Shown here in pieces: positions 52,829 to 62,198 of a DNA stretch of 64,000 nucleotides. Position numbers and translations under genes: made by a program. Source of the DNA: Algoriphagus aquaeductus (GTDB lineage Bacteria > Bacteroidota > Bacteroidia > Cytophagales > Cyclobacteriaceae); NCBI RefSeq assembly GCF_003253485.1, contig NZ_QKTX01000018.1:1-64000 (forward strand), given 5' to 3'. The first letter of the stretch is position 1, and each line of letters begins with the position of its first letter. Below the pieces are notes generated by a model. It worked only from the letters and a program-made list of their open reading frames with translations. It made no database searches and was not told where the DNA came from.

Positions 52829-52837
52829 ATTACGCTC

Positions 52838-53212
52838 ATGAACAAACCAACAGAAGCCGAATTGGAGATTTTGTCGATTCTCTGGGAATTGAAGGATGCC
52901 AGTGTCCGCCAAGTCCATGAACGGTTGGCTGAAACCAAAGACACGGGTTATACCACCACCCTCAAGATCATGCAAATTATGCATGCCAAAGGGATGCTCG
53001 CTCGTGATGAGGAGAGCCGAACCCATGTCTATCGTCCCTTGGTCAAGCAGGGAGATACTCAAAAGTCCCTCTTGAAAAATTTACTCTCCACAGCCTTTGG
53101 AGGGTCCTCCAAATCTCTGGTCATGCAGGCTCTAGGCCAAGAGAAGCCTTCCAAAGAAGAACTGGATGAAATAAGAGCTTTTCTCGACAACCTAGAAAAC
53201 GATAACCGATGA
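52838..53212 (+). CDS. BlaI/MecI/CopY family repressor
   Basis: The 124-residue winged-helix protein MNKPTEAELEILSILWELKDASVRQVHERLAE has the BlaI DNA-binding pattern and YTTTLKIMQIMHAKGMLARDEESRTHVYRPL. The C-terminal dimer helices follow. It binds as a dimer to the three TACGA-N6-TCGTA sites just upstream and is released when the M56 protein next to it signals. The start at 52838 is required because earlier methionines lie inside the promoter. Confidence 0.95.
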   Translation: MNKPTEAELEILSILWELKDASVRQVHERLAETKDTGYTTTLKIMQIMHAKGMLARDEESRTHVYRPLVKQGDTQKSLLKNLLSTAFGGSSKSLVMQALGQEKPSKEELDEIRAFLDNLENDNR

Positions 53213-53299
53213 AATCGAGCATATCGGAAGGGGCACATCCTTCCATGATTTTAAGTCAAGCTAGATTCCATATGGCCTTAAAGAAAAAATTATAATCAT

Positions 53300-55267
53300 A
53301 TGACACTTTTAAATGATTGGATCTCAGAAGAATTGCTGAAGGCTCTTGGATGGACCCTGGTTCACGCACTTTGGCAGCTGATCTTAGTAGCAGGAATTTT
53401 ATGGATCGTCTTACATCTGGTCAAAAAGTCCAGCCCTGCTTTGAAATACGGACTTGCAGTGGGTGCCTTGGTGTTTTCATTTGTACTGACTTTCGCTACG
53501 TTCACCTATGAATGGTCGCAGATTGAATCAAATCCTGTCTTTACCTTGTCAGAGACGGAGTTTATACTCGTCTCTTCGACAGCAATTTCCCAAGATCTCA
53601 CCTGGGAATCCCGAATTGTTCAAGCTACCGCTTGGATTGATCGTAATCTTCCGATTTTGGTTAATTTTTGGTTTTTTGGATCCCTTTTATTTCTGTTCCG
53701 ACTGGTCAATAGCTTGGCGGAAGTACGAAATCTCAGGAGAAATGCATCCTTGATCCAAGACTTTGAACTGGAGAAAATCACGTACCGACTCATGGGTAAA
53801 CTGAACATCAACCGGGAGGTACAGCTCCGTTCCAGTTCATTTGCACAATCCCCATTGACTTTTGGCACCGTTAAGCCTGTGATTTTACTTCCCGCTGCGC
53901 TGATTTTCCAACTTACCCCCTTGCAGCTAGAAGCTATCATTGCTCATGAACTCGCTCATGTCAAACGAAATGATTATCTCAGCAATCTGCTTCTTTCTGG
54001 ATTGGAGATCCTGTTTTTCTTCCATCCTTGCTACTGGTGGATGAGCCAAACTGTCAAGGAACTGAGAGAAAATGCCGCAGATGATTTAGCATTGAAGACG
54101 GGTGTACAGCCCAAAGTTTTGGCAACGAGTCTAGCCGAAGTGCTAAACTTTGCCAAGCAAAATCCTCCCGAACTCGCTCTTGCTGCCGGCAAAAAGAGAA
54201 ATCCAACCCTGCTTCGAATCAAGCGAATGCTAGGCTATCCAACTGAAAACTATCCACAAACCCCTATTATCTCTATCCCCATGTTACTTACGCTATTTCT
54301 CAGTGCCGGCCTGATGGCGAGTGCACAGCAAGATGCTCCCAAACCTATTGAACCTGTAATTCAAAAAAGCAATGCTTCTTCGATTGAACCTGCTTTTGCC
54401 CCGCTTTCTGTAACAGACACGATTCCTGAAAAACCCAAAACCACTCCCAGTGCTCCGAAAGATGTCAAAGTTTATGGAAATAATGTGATGGTTTTTAGTT
54501 CTGGTGATGGTTTTGAATATAAAATCAAAGGAGATACTCTGATCACCGGCGAAGACACGATTATCCTAACCGGTCGCTCCAAGGAGGCTCTTTTGAAACT
54601 CAGACAACTTGACAAGTCAGGACTTCCCACCCTAGAATTGCCAATGGCCCCTAATTTTCCGGTTTTAGCTTTTTCAGATGCTCCGATGCCGAGCTTCGAA
54701 TTTGAAATGAATGGAGTACCTGCCATGCCGTTATTGGATATGAAGGAGTTTCCTATGTTACTCGATCCGAAAGACAGGTTGATGGTGATCCCATTTGACG
54801 GGAATATTCCAGGATTTCAATTTCGGACGGACACCACGAAAATGACACCAGAAGAACAGAAACAGTGGGCGGAAAAAATGAAAACATGGTCGGCTGAAAT
54901 GGAAAAACGCTCTGAAGAGTGGGCGGCTCGATGGAAAGAGAATGCAGCGGAAAGAGAAGCCAAGATTGAAGCCTGGAAAAAAGAGATGGAGCCTAAAATG
55001 AAGGAATTTGAGCAGAAAATGAAAGAATGGCAGGAAGCTCAAGGTCCTAAAATGAAGGAGTTTGAGGAAAAAATGAAAGCTTGGCAAGAAGCCCAGGAAC
55101 CCAAGATGAAAGAGTTTGAACTTAAAATGAAGGAGTGGGAAGCGACCCAAAAGCCGAAACTTGAAGAGTTCCAGAAGAAAATGGAGGCTTGGCAAAAAGA
55201 GCACCAAGCCAGATTGGAAGAGTTCCAAAAACTGCTCAGGGAAGAACTTAAAAAAGACGATAACTAA
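53300..55267 (+). CDS. M56 (BlaR1-like) membrane metallopeptidase with repetitive C-terminal tail
   Basis: 655 residues. Four hydrophobic segments in the N-terminal half hold the zinc site His216-Glu217-x-x-His220 (HELAHVKRND) and FFFHPCYWWMSQTVKELRENAAD. A further hydrophobic segment (about 325-345, ending SAGLMASAQQ) leads to a long extracytoplasmic part. In place of a penicillin-binding sensor, residues about 515-653 form a charged helical tail of tryptophan-containing 18-residue repeats (PKMKEFEQKMKEWQEAQG type). M56 proteins cleave the paired BlaI repressor after a signal. The gene follows blaI after 87 bp. What the tail senses is unknown. Confidence 0.92.
   Translation: MTLLNDWISEELLKALGWTLVHALWQLILVAGILWIVLHLVKKSSPALKYGLAVGALVFSFVLTFATFTYEWSQIESNPVFTLSETEFILVSSTAISQDLTWESRIVQATAWIDRNLPILVNFWFFGSLLFLFRLVNSLAEVRNLRRNASLIQDFELEKITYRLMGKLNINREVQLRSSSFAQSPLTFGTVKPVILLPAALIFQLTPLQLEAIIAHELAHVKRNDYLSNLLLSGLEILFFFHPCYWWMSQTVKELRENAADDLALKTGVQPKVLATSLAEVLNFAKQNPPELALAAGKKRNPTLLRIKRMLGYPTENYPQTPIISIPMLLTLFLSAGLMASAQQDAPKPIEPVIQKSNASSIEPAFAPLSVTDTIPEKPKTTPSAPKDVKVYGNNVMVFSSGDGFEYKIKGDTLITGEDTIILTGRSKEALLKLRQLDKSGLPTLELPMAPNFPVLAFSDAPMPSFEFEMNGVPAMPLLDMKEFPMLLDPKDRLMVIPFDGNIPGFQFRTDTTKMTPEEQKQWAEKMKTWSAEMEKRSEEWAARWKENAAEREAKIEAWKKEMEPKMKEFEQKMKEWQEAQGPKMKEFEEKMKAWQEAQEPKMKEFELKMKEWEATQKPKLEEFQKKMEAWQKEHQARLEEFQKLLREELKKDDN
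54992..55261 (+). repeat. 54-bp coding repeats in the M56 tail
   Basis: Units begin at 54992, 55046, 55100 and 55154, with a partial copy at 55208. Each encodes PKMKEFExKMKxWQEAQ-like 18-residue helical units. Later copies diverge (PKLEEFQKKMEAWQKEH). Confidence 0.85.
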
Positions 55268-55290
55268 TTGTGTGTTGATGCTATCGAAAG

Positions 55291-55318
55291 ACCTGCCTGT
55301 TTGGGCAGGTTTTTTTTT
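55291..55318 (+). terminator. Terminator of the blaI-M56 operon
   Basis: ACCTGCC-TGTTTG-GGCAGGT followed by nine T, 23 bp after the M56 stop. Confidence 0.93.
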
Positions 55319-55568
55319 GCTTATTTTTTTGAGATTCCCGAAAAGGAGGATTTTCCATGGGATTTTCTCCCACTTTTTCGAAAAGCACGGCTCCGCTTTT
55401 GATTCACAAGAAGATTTGATCCCGAAAAACCTTAAAATTTCTACAATAAGGCCATTTTTTGGGTAGTATTTAGCCCTCTTAACCTCCTGAAAATCAACAA
55501 AAATTTCTTTCAATTTTTAGAAAAAAATATTGGCTTGGAATATTCTTTTGGCTACTTTTAATCCAAAG

Positions 55569-55603
55569 TGGGAAAAAGTGGGAGAAAGTGGTAGAATGTG
55601 TAA
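55569..55603 (+). promoter_or_regulatory. MraZ operator boxes
   Basis: TGGGA (55569), TGGGA (55579), TGGTA (55589) and a weaker TGTAA (55599) recur every ten bases with five-base spacers. This is the arrangement known for MraZ binding upstream of its own gene. Confidence 0.85.
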
Positions 55604-55613
55604 CTCATTTTCT

Positions 55614-55621
55614 TACTTTTG
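55614..55621 (+). promoter_or_regulatory. -7 element of the mraZ operon
   Basis: TACTTTTG is a perfect TAnnTTTG match, ten bases past the last MraZ box and 36 bases before the mraZ start codon. Confidence 0.6.
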
Positions 55622-55657
55622 TTTTTACAGAAAACTCTAGCGAATAGAAGTCAAGTC

Positions 55658-56092
55658 ATGTTCAACAGTCAATACGATAGCAAGCTGGATCCCAAAGGGC
55701 GTCTGGTGTTGCCTGCCAAAATCAAGGCGGCAATTCCGGAAGCTAATGGGCCATCGCTCATGCTCCGCATGGCCGAAGACAAATGTCTTGCCCTCTATCC
55801 CATGGTAGAGTATAAGAAGCTGGAAAGTCAGATCAAGTCCCTGAATATCAATAATCCGGAACAGCGTATGCTGCAAAGGTCATTTTTCAATTCCATCGTC
55901 GAGGTGGAACTGGATGCTGCAGGGCGATTACTGATTCCCAAGCTTTACCAAACCTATGCCAGCCTTGACAAGGACGTTGTGGTAGTCGGTATGGGAACTC
56001 GCATCGAACTCTGGAATCCTGACAATTACCTCAAAAACATCATTGTAGATCCGGCGGACTTGTCCGGCCTGATGGAAAAGTATCTCTCCTAA
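55658..56092 (+). CDS. mraZ: MraZ transcriptional regulator of the dcw cluster
   Basis: The 144-residue protein has two AbrB-like halves: MFNSQYDSKLDPKGRLVLPAKI and VEVELDAAGRLLIPKLYQTYA. MraZ binds the TGGGA boxes upstream of itself and tunes transcription of the division genes. The start at 55658 is used, since earlier codons lie in the promoter. First gene of the cluster, 5 bp before rsmH. Confidence 0.95.
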   Translation: MFNSQYDSKLDPKGRLVLPAKIKAAIPEANGPSLMLRMAEDKCLALYPMVEYKKLESQIKSLNINNPEQRMLQRSFFNSIVEVELDAAGRLLIPKLYQTYASLDKDVVVVGMGTRIELWNPDNYLKNIIVDPADLSGLMEKYLS

Positions 56093-56097
56093 GCGCT

Positions 56098-57009
56098 ATG
56101 ACTGAGTCTGTGTACCATATCCCAGTGATGCTTGCCCAATGCACTGAAGGCTTGGCTATTAATCCCAACGGGATTTATGTCGATGTCACTTTTGGGGGAG
56201 GAGGTCATTCAAGGGAAATTTTAAAACACCTGGATAGCGGGCATTTGTATGCCTTTGATCAGGACAAGGACGCGGTAGCCAATGCTCCCGAGGATGGTCG
56301 ATTTACCTTGATTCAGGCCAATTTCAGAGATATCAAGCGGTACCTCCGATTGTATGGAGTCAAGCAGGTAGACGGGATATTGGCTGATTTGGGGATTTCT
56401 TCTCATCAGATCGACGAGCCGAGTAGAGGGTTTTCGACCCGATTTAGCGGCAGTTTGGATATGAGAATGAATCAGTCAGCCGAATTATCGGCCAAAGAGG
56501 TCTTAAATACTTATGAGGAAGGAAAGCTTCATAAGATTTTGGGAATCTACGGGGAGGTAAAAAATGCCAAAACGCTGGCTCAGGCAATAGTCGCAGAACG
56601 TGCGGCAAAGCCTTTTGATACGACGGAGGGCTTCACGGCATTCTTGAAAAAGTTTGCTCCACGAGGTAAAGAGTTTAAATACTTCGCGCAGGTCTTTCAG
56701 GCTCTGCGAATAGAAGTAAATGATGAGATGGGCGCATTGGAAGAAATGCTCCTCAGTGCCGTGGACTTGCTCAAGCCCGAAGGCCGATTGGTGGTGATGA
56801 GCTACCATAGCTTGGAGGATCGCTTGGTGAAAAACCTGATCATCAAAGGGAAATTTCAGGGTGAGGTGGAAAAGGATTTTTACGGAAATCTGATCCGTCC
56901 GCTCGAGCCGTTGACCAGAGGCGCAGTGGTAGCGGATGAAGCGGAAGTTGCGACAAATCCGCGGGCTAGAAGTGCCAAGTTGAGAGTAGCTAAAAGAACA
57001 GGAAAATGA
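56098..57009 (+). CDS. rsmH: 16S rRNA (cytosine(1402)-N4)-methyltransferase RsmH
   Basis: 303 residues. YHIPVMLAQCTEGLAI leads, followed by the SAM motif YVDVTFGGGGHSREIL, ADLGISSHQIDEPSRGFS and VMSYHSLEDRLVKNLI. It methylates C1402 of 16S rRNA. Its last four bases overlap the start of the ftsL-like gene (ATGA), which indicates coupling. Confidence 0.97.
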   Translation: MTESVYHIPVMLAQCTEGLAINPNGIYVDVTFGGGGHSREILKHLDSGHLYAFDQDKDAVANAPEDGRFTLIQANFRDIKRYLRLYGVKQVDGILADLGISSHQIDEPSRGFSTRFSGSLDMRMNQSAELSAKEVLNTYEEGKLHKILGIYGEVKNAKTLAQAIVAERAAKPFDTTEGFTAFLKKFAPRGKEFKYFAQVFQALRIEVNDEMGALEEMLLSAVDLLKPEGRLVVMSYHSLEDRLVKNLIIKGKFQGEVEKDFYGNLIRPLEPLTRGAVVADEAEVATNPRARSAKLRVAKRTGK

Positions 57010-57389
57010 GTCAGAACACCTTTAAGCGGAAACTGAAGGCTGGGAACTCTCCAAAAGGAGGTCCCAAGAAGACCATTTTTACCTGGATCGAGGAGAAGCT
57101 GGATGTCACCGGAATTTTAGGTGAAGGCGTTCCTGTGCAATTGGTCCCGCCTGTTGGATTCCTGGTGTTGCTTGCTTTGATCTATATCTATAGCAATCAC
57201 AGGGCGGAAAACATGGTCCGAAAAATTGAAAAAGCCCAACAGGAGGTGGAAGACCTGCGAGCAGATGTCACCACCCTGGAAGCAGAATATATGCAAAGCA
57301 GCATGCAATCCGAAGTGGCTAAGCGTGCCGCCAAGCTAGAAATCTATGAGTTGAATCAGCCGCCTATCAAAATAGAAGTAAACAAGTGA
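57006..57389 (+). CDS. ftsL: FtsL-like cell division protein
   Basis: The 127-residue protein has a basic N-terminus, one membrane segment (PVGFLVLLALIYIYS, about 56-70) and an extracytoplasmic coiled coil (AQQEVEDLRADVTTLEAEYM). Size, topology and position between rsmH and ftsI match the FtsL of the FtsQLB complex. Overlaps both neighbours by 4 bp. Confidence 0.88.
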   Translation: MSQNTFKRKLKAGNSPKGGPKKTIFTWIEEKLDVTGILGEGVPVQLVPPVGFLVLLALIYIYSNHRAENMVRKIEKAQQEVEDLRADVTTLEAEYMQSSMQSEVAKRAAKLEIYELNQPPIKIEVNK

Positions 57390-59494
57390 ACATCAAACGC
57401 TCCATAGTGCTCCGAGTGAGGGTGATTTTCATCCTGGTGGCTGTGGCTGCGTGTGCCATTCCTTACAAAATTGCCGTGGTGCAACTCCAGGAAGGAGAAA
57501 AGTGGAAAGCAAAAGCAGAACAGGTCAACTTCCAATACCGTGAGGTGCCGGCTACCAGAGGCAACATTTACGCAACTGATGGAAGCCTGCTCGCTACCAG
57601 TTTGCCATTTTATAGAGTAGCGATCGATCCGACTGTCGTCAAAGACCAAAAGTTCAAGTCGGGTATTGATTCCTTGTCCAGGTTGCTTTCAGGTTTTTAT
57701 AAAGACAAATCTGCCACTGCATATAAGCGGATGATTCAGGATGCCCGGGGTGATAAAAAACGGTACCTGGTGCTAAACAGAAAACAGATAGGCTATCAGG
57801 AAATGCAGAAAATGACCCAATGGCCGATTTTCAGAGAGGGCCGAGCCGGAGGCGGAGTCATTTTTGAAAAAGTTGAAAAACGCTACCGTCCTTTCAATTC
57901 GTTAGCCAGCCGTACGGTCGGCTTTTTGAATGAGGACGAATACGGTGCCGGAATCGAATACTCTTTTAATAATTACCTGAAGGGAAAAGACGGCAAGGCG
58001 TTGTTCCAAAGATTGGCCGGTGGAGTTTGGAAGCCTCTCTTTGACGCAGACGACATCAAGCCTGAGAATGGCTATGATGTCTTCACCACCTTGGATGTGA
58101 ATATTCAGGACATTGCTGAGACCGCATTAAGAAGACAACTGACTGATCGGGAGGCTGCTTTTGGCTCTGTAATCGTCATGGAAGTGAAGACGGGCCATGT
58201 CAAAGCCATGTCCAACCTTCAGCGGAACAAAAGTGGTGTGGGGTACTCTGAAAGCTACAACTATGCCGTAGGGGATATTGGAAGTACAGAGCCTGGATCG
58301 ACATTCAAGCTACTGTCCATGCTTGCTCTTTTGGAAGAAAATAAAGTGAGTCCCAATGAACTCATCGAGACCGGAAATGGTGCGCATCGATTTTACAACC
58401 AAACCATGTATGATGCCAAAACCGGGGGTTTTGGTACCATCACGGTAAGAGAGGCTTTTGAAAAATCGTCCAACGTAGCTATTTCCAAATTGGTGGACAT
58501 GTACTTTGGTTCCAGTCCATCCAAGTTTATGGGGTATATGGACAAAGTCGGATTGGCTGAGCCCATGGATCTTCAGATCTCCGGTGAAGGCAAACCTTTT
58601 TTCAAAAAGCCTGGAACGAAAAATTGGTATGGGACCTCTCTTCCCTGGATTTCCATTGGGTATGAATCCAAACTGAATCCGATCCATACGCTGGCACTAT
58701 ATAATGCAGTGGCTAACAACGGCACGATGATGAAGCCTCTGTTTGTAAAAGCGGTAGGCAAAGGCAATCAATTGGTGGAAACTTACTCTCCGCAGATCAT
58801 TCGAAAGCAAATTGCTTCCGAAAAAACCATCAAACAGCTTCAGGAATTACTCCTCGGTGTAGTCGAAAGAGGAACTGCCAAGAATATCAAAAATGACAAC
58901 TACCAAATCGCCGGCAAAACAGGTACTGCCCAAAAGATTGTCAATGGAAGATATGTCGAAACGTACTACACCAGCTTTGCGGGATACTTCCCGGCTGATC
59001 GGCCTAAGTACAGTATGATCGTGGTCATCGATAGTCCCAAAGGAATTGCCGCCTACGGAGGAGATGTGTCCGCACCGGTATTCAAGGAAATAGCCGATCG
59101 GATTTATGCCTTGGATATGGAACTCAATCCGGTCGATCAGACTAAAATATTCCAGGCAGAGAATTTACAATCCAAGCTTCCAAAAGTTGGGGCTGGGAAA
59201 GGTGAAGAACTCCAGGGAATATTGGAACACTTAGGCATTCAAGCCAAATCTCCTTCTGCAGAAGACTGGATATCCGCGGTAGTCTCAGATGATAAGCTAA
59301 ATCTGAAAATCAATGATACCGAAAAGCCTTTGGTGCCGGATGTGTCTGGGATGCCTTTGCGGGACGCTCTTTTCATTTTGGAAAACAAAGGACTTAAAGT
59401 GAATTACAACGGCAAGGGTCGGGTAATCGAGCAATCAATTTTGCCCGGATCCAAGCTTACCCCCAACTCCACCATTAACCTTATACTCGGATAG
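57386..59494 (+). CDS. ftsI: Peptidoglycan transpeptidase, penicillin-binding protein FtsI/PBP3 with PASTA domain
   Basis: The 702-residue protein begins at a GTG codon inside the stop of ftsL. It has an N-terminal membrane anchor and a dimerisation domain (about 45-230). The transpeptidase domain has Ser305-x-x-Lys in EPGSTFKLL, KSSN, and Lys511-Thr-Gly in IAGKTGTAQK. One PASTA domain ends it (about 645-702, PDVSGMPLRDALFILENKGL). It cross-links septal peptidoglycan in the periplasm. Confidence 0.95.
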   Translation: MNIKRSIVLRVRVIFILVAVAACAIPYKIAVVQLQEGEKWKAKAEQVNFQYREVPATRGNIYATDGSLLATSLPFYRVAIDPTVVKDQKFKSGIDSLSRLLSGFYKDKSATAYKRMIQDARGDKKRYLVLNRKQIGYQEMQKMTQWPIFREGRAGGGVIFEKVEKRYRPFNSLASRTVGFLNEDEYGAGIEYSFNNYLKGKDGKALFQRLAGGVWKPLFDADDIKPENGYDVFTTLDVNIQDIAETALRRQLTDREAAFGSVIVMEVKTGHVKAMSNLQRNKSGVGYSESYNYAVGDIGSTEPGSTFKLLSMLALLEENKVSPNELIETGNGAHRFYNQTMYDAKTGGFGTITVREAFEKSSNVAISKLVDMYFGSSPSKFMGYMDKVGLAEPMDLQISGEGKPFFKKPGTKNWYGTSLPWISIGYESKLNPIHTLALYNAVANNGTMMKPLFVKAVGKGNQLVETYSPQIIRKQIASEKTIKQLQELLLGVVERGTAKNIKNDNYQIAGKTGTAQKIVNGRYVETYYTSFAGYFPADRPKYSMIVVIDSPKGIAAYGGDVSAPVFKEIADRIYALDMELNPVDQTKIFQAENLQSKLPKVGAGKGEELQGILEHLGIQAKSPSAEDWISAVVSDDKLNLKINDTEKPLVPDVSGMPLRDALFILENKGLKVNYNGKGRVIEQSILPGSKLTPNSTINLILG

Positions 59495-60958
59495 ATGAAC
59501 GTGCTGAAGGACATATTATATAAGGTGTCTCTTACCTCTACCATCGGCGACATGGAGCGTCGGGTGAGTGAAATTGTTTTTGACAGTAGAAAGGTCAGTG
59601 AAAATGCTGCCTTTGTTGCAGTTGCCGGAACTCAGGTGGATGGCCATGAATTCATTCCTGCTGCTTTGGAAAAAGGAGCAGGTACCATCGTTTGTGAGCG
59701 TTTACCTGAGCAAATCAAAGAAGGCATTACCTATGTGCAAGTGGTCAATTCGGCCAAAGCACTTGGGGTAATGGCGTCCAATTTTTTTGGAAATCCATCC
59801 GACAAAATCAAAGTGGTGGCAGTCACCGGTACCAACGGGAAGACTACCACCGTGACCCTTCTTCATCAACTGTTTGTCCGAATGGGATACAGCACAGGAT
59901 TGCTTTCTACGGTGGAGAATAAAATCAACGAAGAGGTAATCCCTGCCACTCATACCACACCTGATGCCGTGAGTGTACAAGCCCTGCTTCGCAAAATGGT
60001 CGATGCCGGCTGCACCCATTGCTTCATGGAGGCAAGTTCACATGCGATTGTGCAAGAGAGAATTGCCGGGCTGAAACTGGCCGGGGCCGTATTTACCAAT
60101 ATCACACACGATCATCTGGACTATCACGGCACCTTCGATGAATACATCAAAGCCAAGAAAAAACTCTTCGATGATCTCCCCAAAGATGCGTTTGCCTTAG
60201 TCAATGCCGACGATAAGCGGGCTATGGTCATGTTGCAAAACTGCAAAGGCACCCATCAGACTTTTGGCCTGAAATCAGCCGCTGACTTCAAAGCGAAAAT
60301 ACTTTCCAATACCCTCGAAGGACTGGAGCTGGACATCAATGGTAGATTGACTTGGTTTCGGATGATCGGAGCATTCAATGCTTATAATCTTCTGGGAGTT
60401 TTGGGAGTGTCCGTTCTTCTGGGAGAAGATGAGGAGGAAGTGCTGCGTGAACTGTCCGGGATCAAAGGAGCCAAAGGACGTTTCGATCGCATTGCTATCG
60501 GAGGAATCACGGCCATAGTGGACTATGCCCATACTCCGGATGCTTTGGATAATGTACTCAAAACCATCAATGGAGTTCGCACTGGCAATGAGCAGCTGAT
60601 TACGGTAGTCGGCTGTGGAGGAAATCGGGATAAAACCAAGCGTCCCACCATGGCTAAGATCGCCGTGACTGAAAGCACTAAGGCCATATTCACTTCGGAC
60701 AATCCCCGCTTTGAGGATCCTATGGAAATCCTTCGTGATATGCAGGCTGGAGTAGGACCCTCTGAAATTCGGAAAACCCTCACAATTGAGGATCGAAGAG
60801 AAGCCATCAAGACGGCCATTATGCTATCCCAAAGAGGGGACATAATTCTCGTGGCCGGTAAGGGCCATGAGGATTACCAGGAAATCAAGGGAGTGAAGCA
60901 TCATTTTGATGATGCGGAGGTCGTGACAGAATTATTAACCCAACTGACAGGAAACTGA
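59495..60958 (+). CDS. murE: UDP-N-acetylmuramoyl-tripeptide synthetase MurE (meso-DAP type)
   Basis: The 487-residue ligase has the ATP loop [14 protein letters not shown], the carbamylated-lysine region [10 protein letters not shown] and [11 protein letters not shown]. The DNPR motif is the mark of enzymes that add meso-diaminopimelate, so the wall should contain DAP. It starts directly after ftsI with no gap. Confidence 0.97.
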   Translation: MNVLKDILYKVSLTSTIGDMERRVSEIVFDSRKVSENAAFVAVAGTQVDGHEFIPAALEKGAGTIVCERLPEQIKEGITYVQVVNSAKALGVMASNFFGNPSDKIKVVAVTGTNGKTTTVTLLHQLFVRMGYSTGLLSTVENKINEEVIPATHTTPDAVSVQALLRKMVDAGCTHCFMEASSHAIVQERIAGLKLAGAVFTNITHDHLDYHGTFDEYIKAKKKLFDDLPKDAFALVNADDKRAMVMLQNCKGTHQTFGLKSAADFKAKILSNTLEGLELDINGRLTWFRMIGAFNAYNLLGVLGVSVLLGEDEEEVLRELSGIKGAKGRFDRIAIGGITAIVDYAHTPDALDNVLKTINGVRTGNEQLITVVGCGGNRDKTKRPTMAKIAVTESTKAIFTSDNPRFEDPMEILRDMQAGVGPSEIRKTLTIEDRREAIKTAIMLSQRGDIILVAGKGHEDYQEIKGVKHHFDDAEVVTELLTQLTGN

Positions 60959-60959
60959 T

Positions 60960-62171
60960 ATGCTCTATCCCATTTTTGACTACTTAGATCGAGTTTTGGA
61001 TATTCCGGGCACCGGAGTGTTCCGATACATCTCGTTTCGTGCGGGGATGGCAGCGGTCGTTTCCCTGATCATCACCATCACCTTTGGCCATCATATCATC
61101 AATTGGATACGCAATCGCCAAATCGGTGAGACGGTCCGAGACTTGGGTTTGGAAGGACAAAACCAGAAAAAAGGTACCCCGACCATGGGCGGATTGATGA
61201 TGATCGCAGCGATTCTGATTCCCACCCTTCTTTTCGCCAACCTCAACAATATCTACATCATATTACTGATGGTGACCACCGTTTGGTTGGGATTGATCGG
61301 GTTTTTGGATGATTACATCAAGGTATTCCGTAAAAATAAGGAAGGGCTAAAGGGCCGTTTTAAGATTGTCGGGCAGATTGGGATCGGAATCATTGTGGGC
61401 ACTACGCTCTATTTTCACGATGACGTCGTCATTCGTGAATTTTCTACTCCGGTTTCTGTGGAAAGCGGTGTGGTGGAGACACCTGCTTTTCAGGATGTGA
61501 AAGCATTGAAGACTAACATCCCGTTTTTCAAAAACAACGAGCTGAATTATGAAACCCTTTTAGGGTTTTTGGGAGAGTCCATGACTCCGGTACTCTACAT
61601 TTTGGTGGTGATTTTTATCATCACCGCCGTATCCAACGGAGCCAATATCACGGATGGTATAGATGGTTTGGCTGCGGGTACCTCCGCCATCATTGGTTTG
61701 ACGATTGCCATTTTCGCTTACCTCAGCGGTAACGCCATTTTCTCCCAATACTTAAACATCATGTACATCCCCAACTCCGGGGAACTCGTGATTTTTGCTT
61801 CAGCCTTCATCGGTGCTTGTATCGGATTCTTATGGTATAATGCCTATCCTGCCCAAGTATTTATGGGCGATACCGGATCCTTAATGTTGGGTGGGGTGAT
61901 TGCAGTTTTGGCACTGACGCTTCGAAAGGAGCTTTTGATCCCGGTCATGTGCGGGATTTTTCTGGTCGAAAATCTCAGTGTTATGATTCAGGTCAGCTAT
62001 TTCAAGTATACCCGAAAGAAATATGGGGAAGGACGGAGGATATTTCTCATGTCTCCTCTTCATCACCATTATCAAAAGAAGGGCATCCACGAATCCAAGA
62101 TCGTAACCCGATTTTGGATTGTTGGAATCCTTCTCGCAGTCATCTCTTTAGCCACACTCAAACTCAGATAA
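60960..62171 (+). CDS. mraY: Phospho-N-acetylmuramoyl-pentapeptide transferase MraY
   Basis: 403 residues and about ten membrane segments. [29 protein letters not shown] and [15 protein letters not shown] are the active-site loops, with [15 protein letters not shown] at the end. A longer loop (about 160-190, [13 protein letters not shown]) is common in Bacteroidota MraY. It makes lipid I from UDP-MurNAc-pentapeptide and undecaprenyl phosphate at the inner membrane. Confidence 0.96.
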   Translation: MLYPIFDYLDRVLDIPGTGVFRYISFRAGMAAVVSLIITITFGHHIINWIRNRQIGETVRDLGLEGQNQKKGTPTMGGLMMIAAILIPTLLFANLNNIYIILLMVTTVWLGLIGFLDDYIKVFRKNKEGLKGRFKIVGQIGIGIIVGTTLYFHDDVVIREFSTPVSVESGVVETPAFQDVKALKTNIPFFKNNELNYETLLGFLGESMTPVLYILVVIFIITAVSNGANITDGIDGLAAGTSAIIGLTIAIFAYLSGNAIFSQYLNIMYIPNSGELVIFASAFIGACIGFLWYNAYPAQVFMGDTGSLMLGGVIAVLALTLRKELLIPVMCGIFLVENLSVMIQVSYFKYTRKKYGEGRRIFLMSPLHHHYQKKGIHESKIVTRFWIVGILLAVISLATLKLR

Positions 62172-62198
62172 AAAGTTAACAGTCACCATTCTAAAACC

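Larger units (their letters stand above)
55319..55657. other. Upstream region of the dcw cluster
   Basis: No gene is seen in the first 240 bp, which are AT-rich. MraZ-type boxes and a -7 element lie in the last 90 bp. Confidence 0.6.

Noticed and set aside
54758..55513. 251-residue minus-strand frame opposite the M56 tail
   Set aside because: It arises from the repeated 54-bp units read backwards and reads as a low-complexity phenylalanine/leucine-rich string.
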